Source: Pseudothauera nasutitermitis (lineage in GTDB: Bacteria; Pseudomonadota; Gammaproteobacteria; Burkholderiales; Rhodocyclaceae). Taken from it: a DNA stretch of 64,000 nucleotides. The stretch is taken from NCBI RefSeq assembly GCF_004801295.1, contig NZ_SSOC01000003.1, positions 372,001 through 436,000 on the forward strand, written 5' to 3'. Shown one piece after another: positions 33,659 to 43,573 of this stretch (the first letter of the stretch is position 1; each line of letters begins with the position of its first letter). The position numbers and the translations under genes are program-made. The notes beneath the pieces are model-generated. The model was not told the DNA's origin, ran no database searches, and saw only the letters and a program-made list of their open reading frames with translations.

Positions 33659-35686
33659 TTAGCGGGCAATCGTCAGAATGGTGTCGAACAGCGTCTGCGC
33701 CACCGACATCACCTTGGCCGAGCTCTGATAGGCCATCTGGTAGCGCACCAGGTTGGCGGCCTCTTCATCCAGGTTGACCCCCGACAGGGAGTCGCGCGCA
33801 TCCGTGGCCTGATCCAGCAGGGCCTGCTGCGCGGTCATGTTGACCTGCACCTCGCGCGTCTTGTTGCCCACCAGGGTCACCATGCTGGCATACACCGACT
33901 GGAAGGTGGCGGTGGGGTTGCCGGCGCTGCCGGAGAGCATCAGCTTGGTGGTCTGCAAGGCCCCGAGATTGACCGCGTTGCGGCTGTCCGCGACCCCCGC
34001 CTCAGTCGGCGCGAAGGCCACTTCGGTGGTATCGGTCCAGGAGCCCTTGGCGGTGAATTCGAAGGCGAACGCCGCCGGGTCGTTGGGATCGTCCGCCGGA
34101 TCGCTCAGATAGCGGAAGCGTACCCCGCTGCTGTCCACATCCGGATCATAGGCCCCGCCGGCCACCCAGCTCTGCGAGGCGGTGTCGAAGCGGTACAGCG
34201 TGCCGGTACCGGTCACGCTGAGCGTATCGGTGGCGGTGTCGAAGCTCAGCCCGATGGAGGCGAAGTCGGCCTTGCCGTCGCCATTACCGTCGATGCCGTT
34301 CACCGACAGGGTACGTACGCCGGTGATCAGATCCGACAGCGTGCCGTTGCCGGTACCGGTCACCAGCGCGGCATTCACCGGATCGCCGGAGGCCAGCTTG
34401 CGCGGGTCGGAGATGCCCACCGAGATGTCGCGCGCGGCAAAGCGCACCGGCTGGATCAACAGGCCGTGCGCGGGGATGTCCGCCGCGCCGTTGGGCAGGG
34501 TGATCTGCACGCCGCCGCCGCTGAAGCTGGGTGGGGGGCCGGCATCCACGGTCAGTGCGATGCTCTCGCCGGCCGTGGTGCGCAGCGCGTAGTTGGTGCC
34601 GTCGTAGGTGAGCAGGTAGTCGCTCGCGGTGAGCGCCGAGTAATCGGTGATCGCCGCAGTGGCGCCGGTCACCGCAGGCTTCAGCACCGGGGTGGGGCTG
34701 TTGAAGAAATCATTGCCCAGCACGCCGTCCAGATCCACGCCAAGGCGGTGCTGGGCGTTGAAGGCTTCGGCGATGCCCACGGCGATCAGGCCGAGGGAGT
34801 TCTGCGCGACGTCGAGCGTCTCGCGGCGGAAGGAGAGCAGGCCGCCGAGCGAACCGCCGGTCAGCAGGCTTTCCGGCAGGATGTTCTCCACGCCGGACTG
34901 GCTGACCAGCGCTACCACATTGCGCTGCGGGTCGTTGGGGTCGCGCACGGCGGCCAGTTGGGTGGCGGTGTTGCCCACCACCAGCCCCTGGCCGGAGCCG
35001 ATGAACACGTTGAGCGCGCCGGAATCATCTTCCACGGTCTCGACGCGGATCAGCTTGTTCAGTTCGGCCACCAGCTGATCGCGCTGGTCGAGCAGATCGT
35101 TCGCGGCCACGGTCGGCCCGCCCACCTGCGCCAGCGTGATGCGCTGGTTCATCTCGGCGATGGCCTGGGCGTACATGTTGATCTGCGCGACGGTGGAGAT
35201 GATCTCGCTCTCCACCCCTTCACGCACTTCGCTGATCCGCGCGTCCAGCGTCTGGAAGCGCGACACCAGCGCCTCGGCGGTGGAGATCAGCGACTGGCGG
35301 GCGGCCTCGCTGGTGGGGTTGGCGGCCATCTCCTGCACACCCTGGAAGAACCCTTCCAGCGCGGGGGAAAGACCGGAGGTGGCATCGCCGAGCAGATTGT
35401 TGATCTGGCGGATATGGCCCTCATAGGCGGTGAGCTCGGCCAGCCGAGTGCTGCTGGTGAGCACCTGGTTTTCCAGGTAGGCGTTGTACGAGCGGGTGAC
35501 TGCGGCGATCTTCGTGCCCTGGCCGAAGAAGCCCACCCCGGAGTAGTTCGGGTTCTGGGTAGTCTGGACGACCGTCTGCCGGTGGTAGCCCTCGACCGCG
35601 GCATTGGTGATGTTGTGCCCGGTGGTGAGCAGTTGCGCCTGGGCGGCGTTGAGACCGGTCAATCCGATATTGAGCAGGCTCGCCAT
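33659..35686 (-). CDS. flgK: Hook-filament junction protein FlgK
   Basis: 675 residues (longer than the ~547 of enteric FlgK, owing to a large central domain). N-terminus: SLLNIGLTGLNAAQAQLLTT GHNITNA is the rod/hook family motif. The C-terminus GVNLDEEAANLVRYQMAYQS is also diagnostic. FlgK (HAP1) forms the first junction layer on the hook. It has its own sigma54 promoter at 35723-35738, so flgK-flgL form a separately controlled unit at the end of the flg series. Confidence 0.96.
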   Translation of the reverse strand: MASLLNIGLTGLNAAQAQLLTTGHNITNAAVEGYHRQTVVQTTQNPNYSGVGFFGQGTKIAAVTRSYNAYLENQVLTSSTRLAELTAYEGHIRQINNLLGDATSGLSPALEGFFQGVQEMAANPTSEAARQSLISTAEALVSRFQTLDARISEVREGVESEIISTVAQINMYAQAIAEMNQRITLAQVGGPTVAANDLLDQRDQLVAELNKLIRVETVEDDSGALNVFIGSGQGLVVGNTATQLAAVRDPNDPQRNVVALVSQSGVENILPESLLTGGSLGGLLSFRRETLDVAQNSLGLIAVGIAEAFNAQHRLGVDLDGVLGNDFFNSPTPVLKPAVTGATAAITDYSALTASDYLLTYDGTNYALRTTAGESIALTVDAGPPPSFSGGGVQITLPNGAADIPAHGLLIQPVRFAARDISVGISDPRKLASGDPVNAALVTGTGNGTLSDLITGVRTLSVNGIDGNGDGKADFASIGLSFDTATDTLSVTGTGTLYRFDTASQSWVAGGAYDPDVDSSGVRFRYLSDPADDPNDPAAFAFEFTAKGSWTDTTEVAFAPTEAGVADSRNAVNLGALQTTKLMLSGSAGNPTATFQSVYASMVTLVGNKTREVQVNMTAQQALLDQATDARDSLSGVNLDEEAANLVRYQMAYQSSAKVMSVAQTLFDTILTIAR

Positions 35687-35722
35687 GATGTTTTCCCTGA
35701 TTCCTAGGTTTGCCCTACTCTC

Positions 35723-35738
35723 TGCAAGAAGCTTGCCA
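35723..35738 (-). promoter_or_regulatory. Sigma54 promoter of flgKL
   Basis: Minus-strand TGGCAAGCTTCTTGCA matches TGGCACGNNNNTTGCW with one difference and exact GG-N10-GC spacing. The start would be near 35712, 26 bases before flgK. Confidence 0.85.
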
Positions 35739-35769
35739 GGGAAAAAGCGGCAATTTCAGCCGGGGGGAA

Positions 35770-36894
35770 TCAGGTGGTCAGCGCCTTGTTCAGCGTGGGG
35801 CCGGTGATCACGCCGGCAAGCTTGGCCGCGTAGCGCGGATCGGTAGCGTAGCCGGCCTGTTGCAGGCCGCGCGCGAAGCCGTGGGCATCGGTCTGGCCGA
35901 GCACGCGGGCATAGCGGGAGTTGTCCGAGAGCAGGCGGGCGTAGTCGCTGAAGGCTTCCGCATACGACTCGTAGCTGCGGAAGCGCGCTTGTTCCACATA
36001 CGGCGTGGAGCCCGAATACTCGGTGACCGCGCGGCCCAGGGAATCGCCGTTCCAGCTCGAACCGGCCTTGATGTTGAACAGGTTGTAGCTGGAGCGTCCG
36101 TCGGCATGGCGCAGCACCTTCTCGCCCCAGCCGGTTTCCAGCGCCGCATGGGCGACGATGAAGCGCGCCGGGATGCCGGTGGCGCGGCTGGCGGCCTCGG
36201 CATGCGGCCAGACCTCGCGAACGAAGGCGGCACGGGGGTCGATGGCGGACGCATCCTCCTGTGCGGAGGAAGAAGAGGCCGCGCCGGCCTCCACCGCACG
36301 GCCCGCGCCCGTCGCCGGCGTGGCGGCGGGCGTTGCGGAACCACGGAAGCGGCGCGCGGCCTCCAGCTGGGAGATCAGCGCGCCGATCGGATCCGCGTCG
36401 CTGCTGTCCGCGGAAGCGGCCCGGGCAGGAAGCGCCACACCGGCACCATCGACCGGCAAACCGTTCTGCTGCGCGAGCATGGCGGCAGCGTTTGCCGCCT
36501 GGTTCAGCGCATTCACCGCGAAACCCGGCGCCGGCCCGATCGGCAGGCCGGTGGCCGGCGCATCCATCGCTTCGGCGGCGGCATGCTTGCCGTTCAGCCC
36601 GCCGAGCTGGCGGAACAGCACCTCGCTCATGCCGTTGTTGCGGCTGTGCGCCATCTCCAGGGCCATCTGCTGATCGAGCAGGGACTGGTAGGTACGCGAG
36701 TGCTCGCTGTCGAACATGCTGTTCTTCGGCGTGGCCTCGCGCATGGCCTTCAGCGCCATCTGCCACAGCAGGGCCTCGAACTGCTTGGCCGCCCCGCGCA
36801 GCGCCTCCGGAGAATCCGGATTGTCGCGCGCGAGCCGCTGCAGCTCGCTGAGCGAGCGCGGATCGAGCGCGTTGATCTGGAAGCCGGCATCCAT
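35770..36894 (-). CDS. flgJ: Flagellar rod assembly muramidase FlgJ
   Basis: 374 residues. The N-terminal rod-capping domain (about 1-115: EALRGAAKQFEALLWQMALK, then MFDSEHSRTYQSLLDQQMAL) is followed by an Ala/Pro-rich linker and a C-terminal glucosaminidase domain (about 205-370) with FIVAHAALETGWGEKVL, the catalytic Glu in ALETGWGE, and YNLFNIKAG. It caps the growing rod and opens the peptidoglycan. It is 10 bases after flgI. Confidence 0.95.
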   Translation of the reverse strand: MDAGFQINALDPRSLSELQRLARDNPDSPEALRGAAKQFEALLWQMALKAMREATPKNSMFDSEHSRTYQSLLDQQMALEMAHSRNNGMSEVLFRQLGGLNGKHAAAEAMDAPATGLPIGPAPGFAVNALNQAANAAAMLAQQNGLPVDGAGVALPARAASADSSDADPIGALISQLEAARRFRGSATPAATPATGAGRAVEAGAASSSSAQEDASAIDPRAAFVREVWPHAEAASRATGIPARFIVAHAALETGWGEKVLRHADGRSSYNLFNIKAGSSWNGDSLGRAVTEYSGSTPYVEQARFRSYESYAEAFSDYARLLSDNSRYARVLGQTDAHGFARGLQQAGYATDPRYAAKLAGVITGPTLNKALTT

Positions 36895-36904
36895 GCCCGG
36901 GGCC

Positions 36905-38026
36905 TCAGATCACCTCGAGTTCGGCACGCAGCGCGCCGGCCGACTTCATCGCCTGCAGGATGCTCACCAGATCCATCGGCTTGGCACCCAGCGCGTTGAG
37001 CGCCTTGACCACGTCGGCTAGGTTGCTGCCGGCCTGCACGTCGACCAGTTGTCCGGGTTCCTGTTCGATGGTGATCTCGCCGCGTTCGGTGATCACGGTA
37101 CGCCCCCGCGACAGCGGATTGGGCTGCGAGACGGCCTGATCGGTCATCACCGTGACCGTGAGGTTGCCGTGCGCCACCGCCACGTTCTGCAGCTTGACCT
37201 GCTGGTTCATCACCACCGAACCGGTACGCGAATTGACGACGACGCGCGCGGCCTGCTGCACCGGGGTCACGTTGAGGCTTTCGAGCTGGCCGAGGAAGGC
37301 CACGCGCGAGGTCGGGTCCGACGGCGCGCGCACCTGGATGGTCCGTCCGTCGAGCGCCTGCGCGGTGCCCGGCATGGTGGCCAGGTTGATCGCATCCACC
37401 ACGCGGCGCGCGGTGCCGAAGTCGGTGTCGTGCAGTTCCAGCACGATATGGTCGCCCTGCCCCAGCATGGTGGGCACGGCGCGCTCCACCGTGGCGCCGG
37501 CCGGAATGCGCCCGGCGGACAGGTGGTTGATGGTCTGCGAGGCGCCACCGGCCTGGCCGCCCGCGCCGCCGACCACCATGTTGCCCTGGGCGATGGCGTA
37601 GATCTGCCCGTCGGCGCCCTTCAGCGGGGTCATCACCAGCGTGCCGCCGCGCAGGCTCTTGGCGTTGCCGATGGAGGACACGGTGACGTCGATGTGCTGG
37701 CCCGGCCGGGAGAACGGCGGCAGGTTGGCGGTGACCATCACCGCCGCCACGTTGCGCAGCTGCAGGTTGGTGCCCTGCGGCAGGGTCACGCCCATGTTGC
37801 CCAGCATGTTGATGATGCTCTGCACGGTGAACGGCGTCTGCGTGGTCTGGTCGCCGCTGCCGTCCAGGCCCACCACCAGCCCGTAGCCGACCAGCTGGTT
37901 GTTGCGCACCCCGGCCACCGAGGCCAGATCCTTGATGCGTTCGGGCGCGGCGTGCGCGCCGGTGGCGAGCAGCAGGCCGAGGATCAGGGCCGGGAGCGTG
38001 GTGCGGAAGAAGGAAGGGGAAGCCAT
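36905..38026 (-). CDS. flgI: Flagellar P-ring protein FlgI
   Basis: 373 residues. Sec signal peptide [20 protein letters not shown], ending at AHA before [13 protein letters not shown]. The family sequence [20 protein letters not shown] and the C-terminal [20 protein letters not shown] are present. FlgI polymerises as the P-ring bushing in peptidoglycan with FlgA help. ATG 38026 with AGGAGC upstream is preferred. An ATG at 38047 overlapping the flgH stop would put seven extra residues before the signal. Confidence 0.96.
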   Translation of the reverse strand: MASPSFFRTTLPALILGLLLATGAHAAPERIKDLASVAGVRNNQLVGYGLVVGLDGSGDQTTQTPFTVQSIINMLGNMGVTLPQGTNLQLRNVAAVMVTANLPPFSRPGQHIDVTVSSIGNAKSLRGGTLVMTPLKGADGQIYAIAQGNMVVGGAGGQAGGASQTINHLSAGRIPAGATVERAVPTMLGQGDHIVLELHDTDFGTARRVVDAINLATMPGTAQALDGRTIQVRAPSDPTSRVAFLGQLESLNVTPVQQAARVVVNSRTGSVVMNQQVKLQNVAVAHGNLTVTVMTDQAVSQPNPLSRGRTVITERGEITIEQEPGQLVDVQAGSNLADVVKALNALGAKPMDLVSILQAMKSAGALRAELEVI

Positions 38027-38046
38027 GATCGTGCTCCTGCCAGTCA

Positions 38047-38724
38047 TCAGAACGGCGAGATCGCCACGAAGAAGCGTTGCAGCCAGCCCATGGTGTTGGC
38101 TTCGTTGATGAAGCCGCTGCCGCGGTACTCGATGCGCGCGTCGGCCACCTGGGTGGATTGCACGGAGTTGGCCGAACTGACGCTGACCGGGTTGATCACG
38201 CCGGAGAAGCGGATGTATTCGTTGCCCTGGTTGATCGCCACCAGCTTCTCGCCGGACACCAGCAGGTTGCCGTTGGGATAGACGTCGATGACGGTGACCG
38301 TGATGGTGCCGTTGAACACGTTGTTGGCCGCCGCCGCGCCCTGGCCGGAGAAGTCCGAATCGGCGCTGATGTCCAGGCCGGCGCCGTTGAGGCGGTTGGT
38401 GGCCACCGAGGGGATGTTGGGCGCGGTCAGGCCGATGCTGGCGCCGAGCGAACTGGAACGCCCGGTGGAAGCATTGGCGCTCTTCGAGGCGGTGTTGCGC
38501 TCGACCAGGTTGATGGTGATCAGGTCGCCGATGTTGCGCGCGCGCCGGTCTTCGAACAGCGGACGCGCCTGGGCGTTCTGGAAGATGCCGCCGGTGGCCG
38601 GCACGGCCTGCGCGCGCATTTCCGGGCGCATGCTCATCGGCTGATGCACGGCGGTGGGCGGGGTGGAATAGATCGACGCGCAGCCGCTCAGCAGCGCGAG
38701 GGTGAGGATGGCGAGGATTCTCAT
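38047..38724 (-). CDS. flgH: Flagellar L-ring lipoprotein FlgH
   Basis: 225 residues. Lipoprotein signal [15 protein letters not shown] with lipidated Cys15. Family motifs [40 protein letters not shown] and [20 protein letters not shown] are present. It forms the outer-membrane L-ring around the rod. It is 16 bases downstream of flgG. Confidence 0.96.
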   Translation of the reverse strand: MRILAILTLALLSGCASIYSTPPTAVHQPMSMRPEMRAQAVPATGGIFQNAQARPLFEDRRARNIGDLITINLVERNTASKSANASTGRSSSLGASIGLTAPNIPSVATNRLNGAGLDISADSDFSGQGAAAANNVFNGTITVTVIDVYPNGNLLVSGEKLVAINQGNEYIRFSGVINPVSVSSANSVQSTQVADARIEYRGSGFINEANTMGWLQRFFVAISPF

Positions 38725-38740
38725 GGCGGCTCTCCCGCGC

Positions 38741-39523
38741 TTACAGCTGGGTCAGGCGGCCGAGCATCTGATCGGACGTCTGGATGGCGCGCGAATTGAT
38801 CTCGTAGGCGCGCTGGGTGACGATCATGTTCACCAGTTCCTCGGCCACGTTCACGTTGGACGATTCGATGTAGGCCTGATTGAGCACGCCGGCGCCGTTG
38901 AGACCGGGCTGCAGCGGGGTGGCCACGCCGCTGGAGGCGGTTTCCAGGAACAGGTTCTCGCCCATGCTCTCCAGGCCGCCCGGATTGATGAAGGTGGCCA
39001 GCTGGATGTTGCCGATCTGCACCGGCGCGACCTGCCCGGCCAGCACCACGCTGACCGTGCCGTCCTTGCCGATGGTGAGCGTCCGGGCCTCGGCCGGAAT
39101 GTTGATGTTGTCGGCCAGCAGGTAGCCGCTGGCGGTGGTCATGTTGCCCTGGGCGTCGCGCTGGAAGGCGCCGTCGCGGGTGTATGCGGTGGTGCCGTCG
39201 GGCAGTTCGATCTGGAAGAAGCCGTCGCCCTGGATGGCCACGTCGTAGGCGTTGCCGGTATGCACCGGGTTGCCCTGGGTGAAGATGCGCTCGATGGCCA
39301 CCGGCCGCACGCCGGTACCGAGCTGCAGGCCGGAACCGATCTCGGTCTGCTGCGTGGACTGGGCGCCCGGCTGGCGCATCATCTGGTACATCAGATCCTC
39401 GAACACCGCGCGCTGGCGCTTGAAGCCGTTGGTGGACACGTTGGCGAGGTTGTTGGAGATCACGTCCAGCGAGGTCTGCTGGGCATCCAGCCCGGTGCGG
39501 GCGGTCCACAGTGAGCGGATCAT
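38741..39523 (-). CDS. flgG: Distal rod protein FlgG
   Basis: 260 residues starting [20 protein letters not shown], with the rod signature [20 protein letters not shown] and the C-terminal [20 protein letters not shown]. It builds the distal rod. AAGGAAG precedes ATG 39523; an upstream in-frame start is not family-like. The 144-base gap before it holds an inverted repeat. Confidence 0.97.
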   Translation of the reverse strand: MIRSLWTARTGLDAQQTSLDVISNNLANVSTNGFKRQRAVFEDLMYQMMRQPGAQSTQQTEIGSGLQLGTGVRPVAIERIFTQGNPVHTGNAYDVAIQGDGFFQIELPDGTTAYTRDGAFQRDAQGNMTTASGYLLADNINIPAEARTLTIGKDGTVSVVLAGQVAPVQIGNIQLATFINPGGLESMGENLFLETASSGVATPLQPGLNGAGVLNQAYIESSNVNVAEELVNMIVTQRAYEINSRAIQTSDQMLGRLTQL

Positions 39524-39615
39524 GATGGCTTCCTTTCTTGCGATGCCGGTGGCCGGGGCCACCGGAAGAATGATCAGGCTTTCAGTCTAGGCCGAAGGTG
39601 TCATCGGCCATCCCG

Positions 39616-39645
39616 GGATTAGCCTTGCAAAAACCATGCTAATCC
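39616..39645. repeat. Inverted repeat between flgF and flgG
   Basis: GGATTAGC (39616-39623) and GCTAATCC (39638-39645) flank a 14-base A-rich loop. It lies about 93 bases before flgG and could be an operator or an mRNA hairpin separating flgF and flgG. A GG-N10-GC match in it is otherwise too poor to call as a sigma54 promoter. Confidence 0.35.
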
Positions 39646-39667
39646 GCCTTCAGGGCCCGCCCGCGGA

Positions 39668-40405
39668 TCACGCCCGCCCGCTGATGAGCTGCGCCGCCGC
39701 GCGGTCGTTCTGCTCGGCGGTCTGCATCATGCGGGTCTGCATCTCGAACTGGCGGCCCAGCGAGATCATCGTGACCATCTGTTCCACCACATTGACGTTG
39801 CTGCCTTCCAGGTAGCCGCCGGCAACTTTTACCGTTTCGTCGGCAGGTTGCGCCAGGCCGTCGGCAGTGCGGAACAGGCCGTCGTCACCGCGCACGAGCT
39901 GGTTCTCGGGTGGATTGACGAGCTTGAGCCGGTCGACCACGTTGACGATGTTCTGCCCTGCCTGCCAGGCGGAGATGGTGCCATCGCTACCGACTTGCAT
40001 GGCGCTGTCCGGGGGAATGGTGATCGGTCCGCCTTCGCCCAGCACGGGCAGGCCGCTGCGCGTCTGCAGCACGCCGTTGGCACTCACCATCAGGCTGCCG
40101 TCACGGGTGTAGGCCTCGGAGCCGTCGGGCATCTGCACGGTCAGCCAGCCCTTGCTCTCCACCGCGACGTCCTGCGCCCGTCCGGTGTGCTGCAGCGGCC
40201 CGGTGGCGAAGTTGGTGGCGACGCTGGCATCGACCACGAAGGCACGGGTGGGCATGGCCTCGGTCTGCACCTCCACCGCACGCAGCTTGTGCATCTCGGT
40301 GCGAAAGCCGGTGGTGGTGGCGTTGGCCAGGTTGTGCGACACCGCAGCCTGTTGGCCGAGGGTGTGCTTGGCGCCGGTCATGGCGGTGTAGATGACGCGG
40401 TCCAT
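39668..40405 (-). CDS. flgF: Proximal rod protein FlgF
   Basis: 245 residues beginning MDRVIYTAMTGAKHTLGQQA, with HNLANATTTGFRTEMHKLRA and a C-terminal EGSNVNVVEQMVTMISLGRQ. FlgF is a proximal rod subunit and a shorter paralogue of FlgG. AGGAGAACGCC before the ATG is a good site, and it is 26 bases from flgE. Confidence 0.96.
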   Translation of the reverse strand: MDRVIYTAMTGAKHTLGQQAAVSHNLANATTTGFRTEMHKLRAVEVQTEAMPTRAFVVDASVATNFATGPLQHTGRAQDVAVESKGWLTVQMPDGSEAYTRDGSLMVSANGVLQTRSGLPVLGEGGPITIPPDSAMQVGSDGTISAWQAGQNIVNVVDRLKLVNPPENQLVRGDDGLFRTADGLAQPADETVKVAGGYLEGSNVNVVEQMVTMISLGRQFEMQTRMMQTAEQNDRAAAQLISGRA

Positions 40406-40431
40406 GGCGTTCTCCTAGACGGGCACTATGC

Positions 40432-41772
40432 TCAGCGCAGATTCACCAGGGTCTGCAGCAACTGGTCCTGGGTACGGATCGATTGCGCGTTGGCCTGGTA
40501 GTTGCGCTGCTGGACGATCATGTTGACCAGTTCCGCGGTCAGGTCGACGTTGGATTCCTCCACCTGGCCGGAAGTCACGCTGCCCAGCACCCCGGTTCCC
40601 GGCGCCCCCACTGCGGGTTCTCCCGAATCGTAGGACTCGGCCCACATGTTGCCACCCAGCGAGGTCAATCCCTGCGGGGCGGCGAATTCAGCCAGCGCGA
40701 GTTTGCCGATGGCCTTGGTCTGCCCGTTGGAATAGGTACCTTCCAGGATGCCGCTGGAATTCACCGACACGCCGGTAAGACGGCCGGTGGTGTAGCCATC
40801 CTGACGGGGCGCGGTGGTCACGCCATTTGTCGAATTCCACTGCGTGGAACGGCTGAGATCAAGGGTGAACGTCAGCCCATCGGCCCCTGTGGCCAATTCA
40901 GCTGCCGTGCGGCTCATCGAGAAAACGCCGTTGTTGGCCACCGTGGTATCCGGCACGCCGAATTCGGTGAACACGATCTCGCCAAGATGTTCCAGCGGCA
41001 GGCCCGTGTTGACCGTGGGGTCGGCCGGATCGGGCACCACATCGTTATCCAGGCGGGCGTATACATCCCAGGTGTTCAGCGGATCGCCCGTTACGGGATC
41101 GGATTGGCGCACGAAGTACATGCTGAGCATCGATGCGTTGCCCAGACTGTCATACACCGTCATCGAAGTGGTGTAGTTGTAGCTGTCGACAGGGATGCTG
41201 GTAGCGTTGAGATAGGCGGTGATGTCGCTGCCGGGAGGCGTCTGGGCGAGCGGATTCGTTGTAGAAGAATTCAGGTTTACGCCGACCGAGGCCGCGCCGG
41301 TTTCGCGCGGGGCAACGTTCGTGGTGTCCACGTAGAGCACCGACGGCTCGCCCTGGAACACCGGGGGCGAAACGTTCGCATCGGCCACTGCGTAACCCGT
41401 CAGCCTGTAGCCGGTGGTATTGATGATGAAGCCGTCGCGGCTCACGTCGAACTGGCCGTTGCGCGTGTAGGCGATGCTGCCGTCGGTGCCCATCATGCGG
41501 AAGAAGCCGTTGCCGGAAATCGCCATGTCCAGCGGGTTGCCGGTCACCGTGGGGTTGCCCTGGGTGAAGTTCTGCCACACCGCGGTGACCTGGCTGCCGT
41601 TACCGACCTGCAGCGAGGTGGAACCGCCCAGCATGGCGCTGGCGTACAGATCGCCGAACACCGTATAGCCCGACTTGAAGCCCACCGTGCTGGCGTTGGC
41701 GACGTTGTGGGAGATCGTGTCGAGCGCCTTGGACGAAGAGCTCAGTCCGCTCAAACCTTGGTGGAAAGCCAT
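40432..41772 (-). CDS. flgE: Flagellar hook protein FlgE
   Basis: 446 residues. N-terminal FHQGLSGLSSSSKALDTISH NVANASTVGFKSG and C-terminal VEESNVDLTAELVNMIVQQR delimit the D0/D1 helices. The centre forms the hook surface domains. FlgE polymerises under the FlgD cap to a length set by FliK. TTGGAGCAG precedes the ATG. Confidence 0.97.
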   Translation of the reverse strand: MAFHQGLSGLSSSSKALDTISHNVANASTVGFKSGYTVFGDLYASAMLGGSTSLQVGNGSQVTAVWQNFTQGNPTVTGNPLDMAISGNGFFRMMGTDGSIAYTRNGQFDVSRDGFIINTTGYRLTGYAVADANVSPPVFQGEPSVLYVDTTNVAPRETGAASVGVNLNSSTTNPLAQTPPGSDITAYLNATSIPVDSYNYTTSMTVYDSLGNASMLSMYFVRQSDPVTGDPLNTWDVYARLDNDVVPDPADPTVNTGLPLEHLGEIVFTEFGVPDTTVANNGVFSMSRTAAELATGADGLTFTLDLSRSTQWNSTNGVTTAPRQDGYTTGRLTGVSVNSSGILEGTYSNGQTKAIGKLALAEFAAPQGLTSLGGNMWAESYDSGEPAVGAPGTGVLGSVTSGQVEESNVDLTAELVNMIVQQRNYQANAQSIRTQDQLLQTLVNLR

Positions 41773-41787
41773 GATCGCTGCTCCAAA

Positions 41788-42465
41788 TCAAAGAATCTGC
41801 TTGATGTCGCCAATCTTGAAGATCCCCAGGTCGCCGACCTGCAGATCCGAACCGCTGGCATTGCGGATGACGCTGGTCACCGCGCCGAACTGCAGGGCGC
41901 GCGAAGAGACCGCCACGCCGCCCTGGGTGGCGCTCACGGTGACCGTGTACACCCCTTCCGCAGCCTGACTGCCGTCGCTCGCGGTACCGTCCCAGACGTA
42001 GTTGTGACTGCCCGCCTCCACGCCGCTCAGTTCGAGCCTGGCCACTTCCAGGCCGGAGGCGTCGGTGATGGTCAGCACCACCTCGTCGGCCGGACCATCC
42101 AGCTCGAAACCGCCGATCGCACCCGCCTCGGTGAGCACCAGGCCACGCCCTTCGACCAGTACCCCGCGGCCAACCAGCGCCGCACTCTGCAGGGCCTCGG
42201 TAGATTCCTGCGCCGCCAGCAGCTTGCCCATCATGGTGTTCAGCTTCTCGATGCCTTCCACCGTGGACAGCTGCGCCAGCTGCGAAGTGAGCTCGGCGTT
42301 TTCCATCGGGTTCAGCGGATCCTGATTCTGCAGCTGCGTGGTCAGCAGCTTCAGGAAACGCGTCTGCATCTCCTGGGCCTCGCTCTGCTCGGTGGTCGAG
42401 GTCGTGCGCGCAAGGCTGGCGAGGATGTCCTGCGCGGACTGGGTGGTGGAACTGACGGTGCTCAT
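41788..42465 (-). CDS. flgD: Hook capping protein FlgD
   Basis: 225 residues. N-terminal export/cap region EMQTRFLKLLTTQLQNQDPL NPMENAELTSQLAQLSTVEG is the FlgD signature. A FlgD Ig-like plus Tudor-like domain (about 100-200: DASGLEVARLELSGVEAGSH) follows, then KIGDIKQIL at the end. It caps the growing hook. GGAG lies eight bases before the ATG. Confidence 0.96.
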   Translation of the reverse strand: MSTVSSTTQSAQDILASLARTTSTTEQSEAQEMQTRFLKLLTTQLQNQDPLNPMENAELTSQLAQLSTVEGIEKLNTMMGKLLAAQESTEALQSAALVGRGVLVEGRGLVLTEAGAIGGFELDGPADEVVLTITDASGLEVARLELSGVEAGSHNYVWDGTASDGSQAAEGVYTVTVSATQGGVAVSSRALQFGAVTSVIRNASGSDLQVGDLGIFKIGDIKQIL

Positions 42466-42507
42466 GGGTATCTCCAGCGTTCAAGGCTTGGCGCGGCTTC
42501 CGGCGCC

Positions 42508-42918
42508 TTACTGACCAATCTGCAAGGTACGCTGAAGCAAGGTTCGTGCCGTACTCATCACTTCCACGTTGTTCTGGTACGAACGCGAGGCGGAAATCAT
42601 GTTCACCATCTCCTCCACCACGTTCACGTTGGGCATTTCCACATAGCCCTCGGCATTGGCCGCCGGGTTGTGCGGCTCGTACACCATGCGCATCGGCGCG
42701 GCGCTCTCGACGATCTGGTTGACCTTCACGCCCACCGAGCCTTCGCCGGCATTCGGCAATTGCCGGGCGGCAAAGACCACCTGCTTGGCCCTGTACGGCT
42801 GGCCATCCTCGGCGATCACGCTGTCCGCGTTGGCCAGGTTGGAGGCGGTGGTGTTCAGGCGCATCGACTGCGCGGTGAGCGCCGAGGCGGAAATATTGAA
42901 AACGTTGAGCATGCTCAT
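42508..42918 (-). CDS. flgC: Proximal rod protein FlgC
   Basis: 136 residues: [28 protein letters not shown] at the N-terminus and [20 protein letters not shown] at the C-terminus. It is a proximal rod subunit. The gene starts 14 bases after flgB, and GGCGGCC precedes ATG 42918. Confidence 0.97.
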   Translation of the reverse strand: MSMLNVFNISASALTAQSMRLNTTASNLANADSVIAEDGQPYRAKQVVFAARQLPNAGEGSVGVKVNQIVESAAPMRMVYEPHNPAANAEGYVEMPNVNVVEEMVNMISASRSYQNNVEVMSTARTLLQRTLQIGQ

Positions 42919-42932
42919 GGCCGCCTAGCTCC

Positions 42933-43337
42933 TTACTGGCCCGAGATGGCGGTCTGCATGCCGCGCAGCAGGCCGTTGATGAAGGTCACGCTGGCCTCGT
43001 AGTGGATCGAATTCTCCGCAAACGCGGCGCGCTCCACGTCCATCTCCACCGTGTTGCCATCCACCGCCGACTGGTATTCCTGACGGTACAGGGTATGTGC
43101 CTCGAGCGAGTCGGCAACCACCGGCTCGATGTGGCGCGCCGAGGTGGTGGCCAGCGCCAGCGGCTGGCGCTGCTTGTCCAGTGCGCCCTGCAGCAGGCCG
43201 CGGAAATCGACGTCGCGCGCCTTGTAATGCGGCGTATCCGCGTTGGCGATGTTGGAGGCGAGCAACTGCTGCCGATAAGCCTGGACGTTCAGTGCCCGCA
43301 TGTGATTCTGCAAATTGTTGTCGAGCAGGTTCTTCAT
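42933..43337 (-). CDS. flgB: Proximal rod protein FlgB
   Basis: 134 residues. ALNVQAYRQQLLASNIANAD TPHYKARDVDF is the family motif; the C-terminal NTVEMDVERAAFAENSIHYE is diagnostic. FlgB is the most proximal rod protein and heads the flgBCDEFGHIJ operon, divergent from flgA. GAGGTGAAG precedes the ATG, and a sigma54 promoter candidate lies at 43399-43414. Confidence 0.97.
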   Translation of the reverse strand: MKNLLDNNLQNHMRALNVQAYRQQLLASNIANADTPHYKARDVDFRGLLQGALDKQRQPLALATTSARHIEPVVADSLEAHTLYRQEYQSAVDGNTVEMDVERAAFAENSIHYEASVTFINGLLRGMQTAISGQ

Positions 43338-43398
43338 GGCTTCACCTCATGTTCTGGCACCGGCCGCACGCGCGGGGAAAATCCGGCAGCGACACCAA

Positions 43399-43414
43399 TG
43401 CACCATCCATGCCA
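43399..43414 (-). promoter_or_regulatory. Candidate sigma54 promoter of flgB
   Basis: Minus-strand TGGCATGGATGGTGCA has exact GG-N10-GC spacing and two differences from the consensus. A start near 43388 would give a ~50-base leader before flgB. Confidence 0.6.
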
Positions 43415-43477
43415 GCCATCTTAGAGGCGTGCCAGCCCTTCCCTAGGCGCGATAAGACCGGTAAACCCCGGCCAATT

Positions 43478-43493
43478 TGGCCGCTTGCCGGCA
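43478..43493 (+). promoter_or_regulatory. Weak sigma54-like site before flgA
   Basis: TGGCCGCTTGCCGGCA has GG-N10-GC spacing but departs from the consensus at several flanking positions. It lies 81 bases before the flgA ATG. A near-palindrome CGGCAAAGCTTGCCG follows at 43509-43523. Confidence 0.3.
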
Positions 43494-43573
43494 CGCGACG
43501 GCAATCTCCGGCAAAGCTTGCCGCGCGGCCGCGGGGCTTGCCCAGGGCGCGCCGGACATGGTGCAATCGCCCC

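Noticed and set aside
43424-43439. Minus-strand TGGCACGCCTCTAAGA as the flgB sigma54 promoter
   Set aside because: The -24 element is perfect but no GC lies at -12; the site at 43399-43414 has both.
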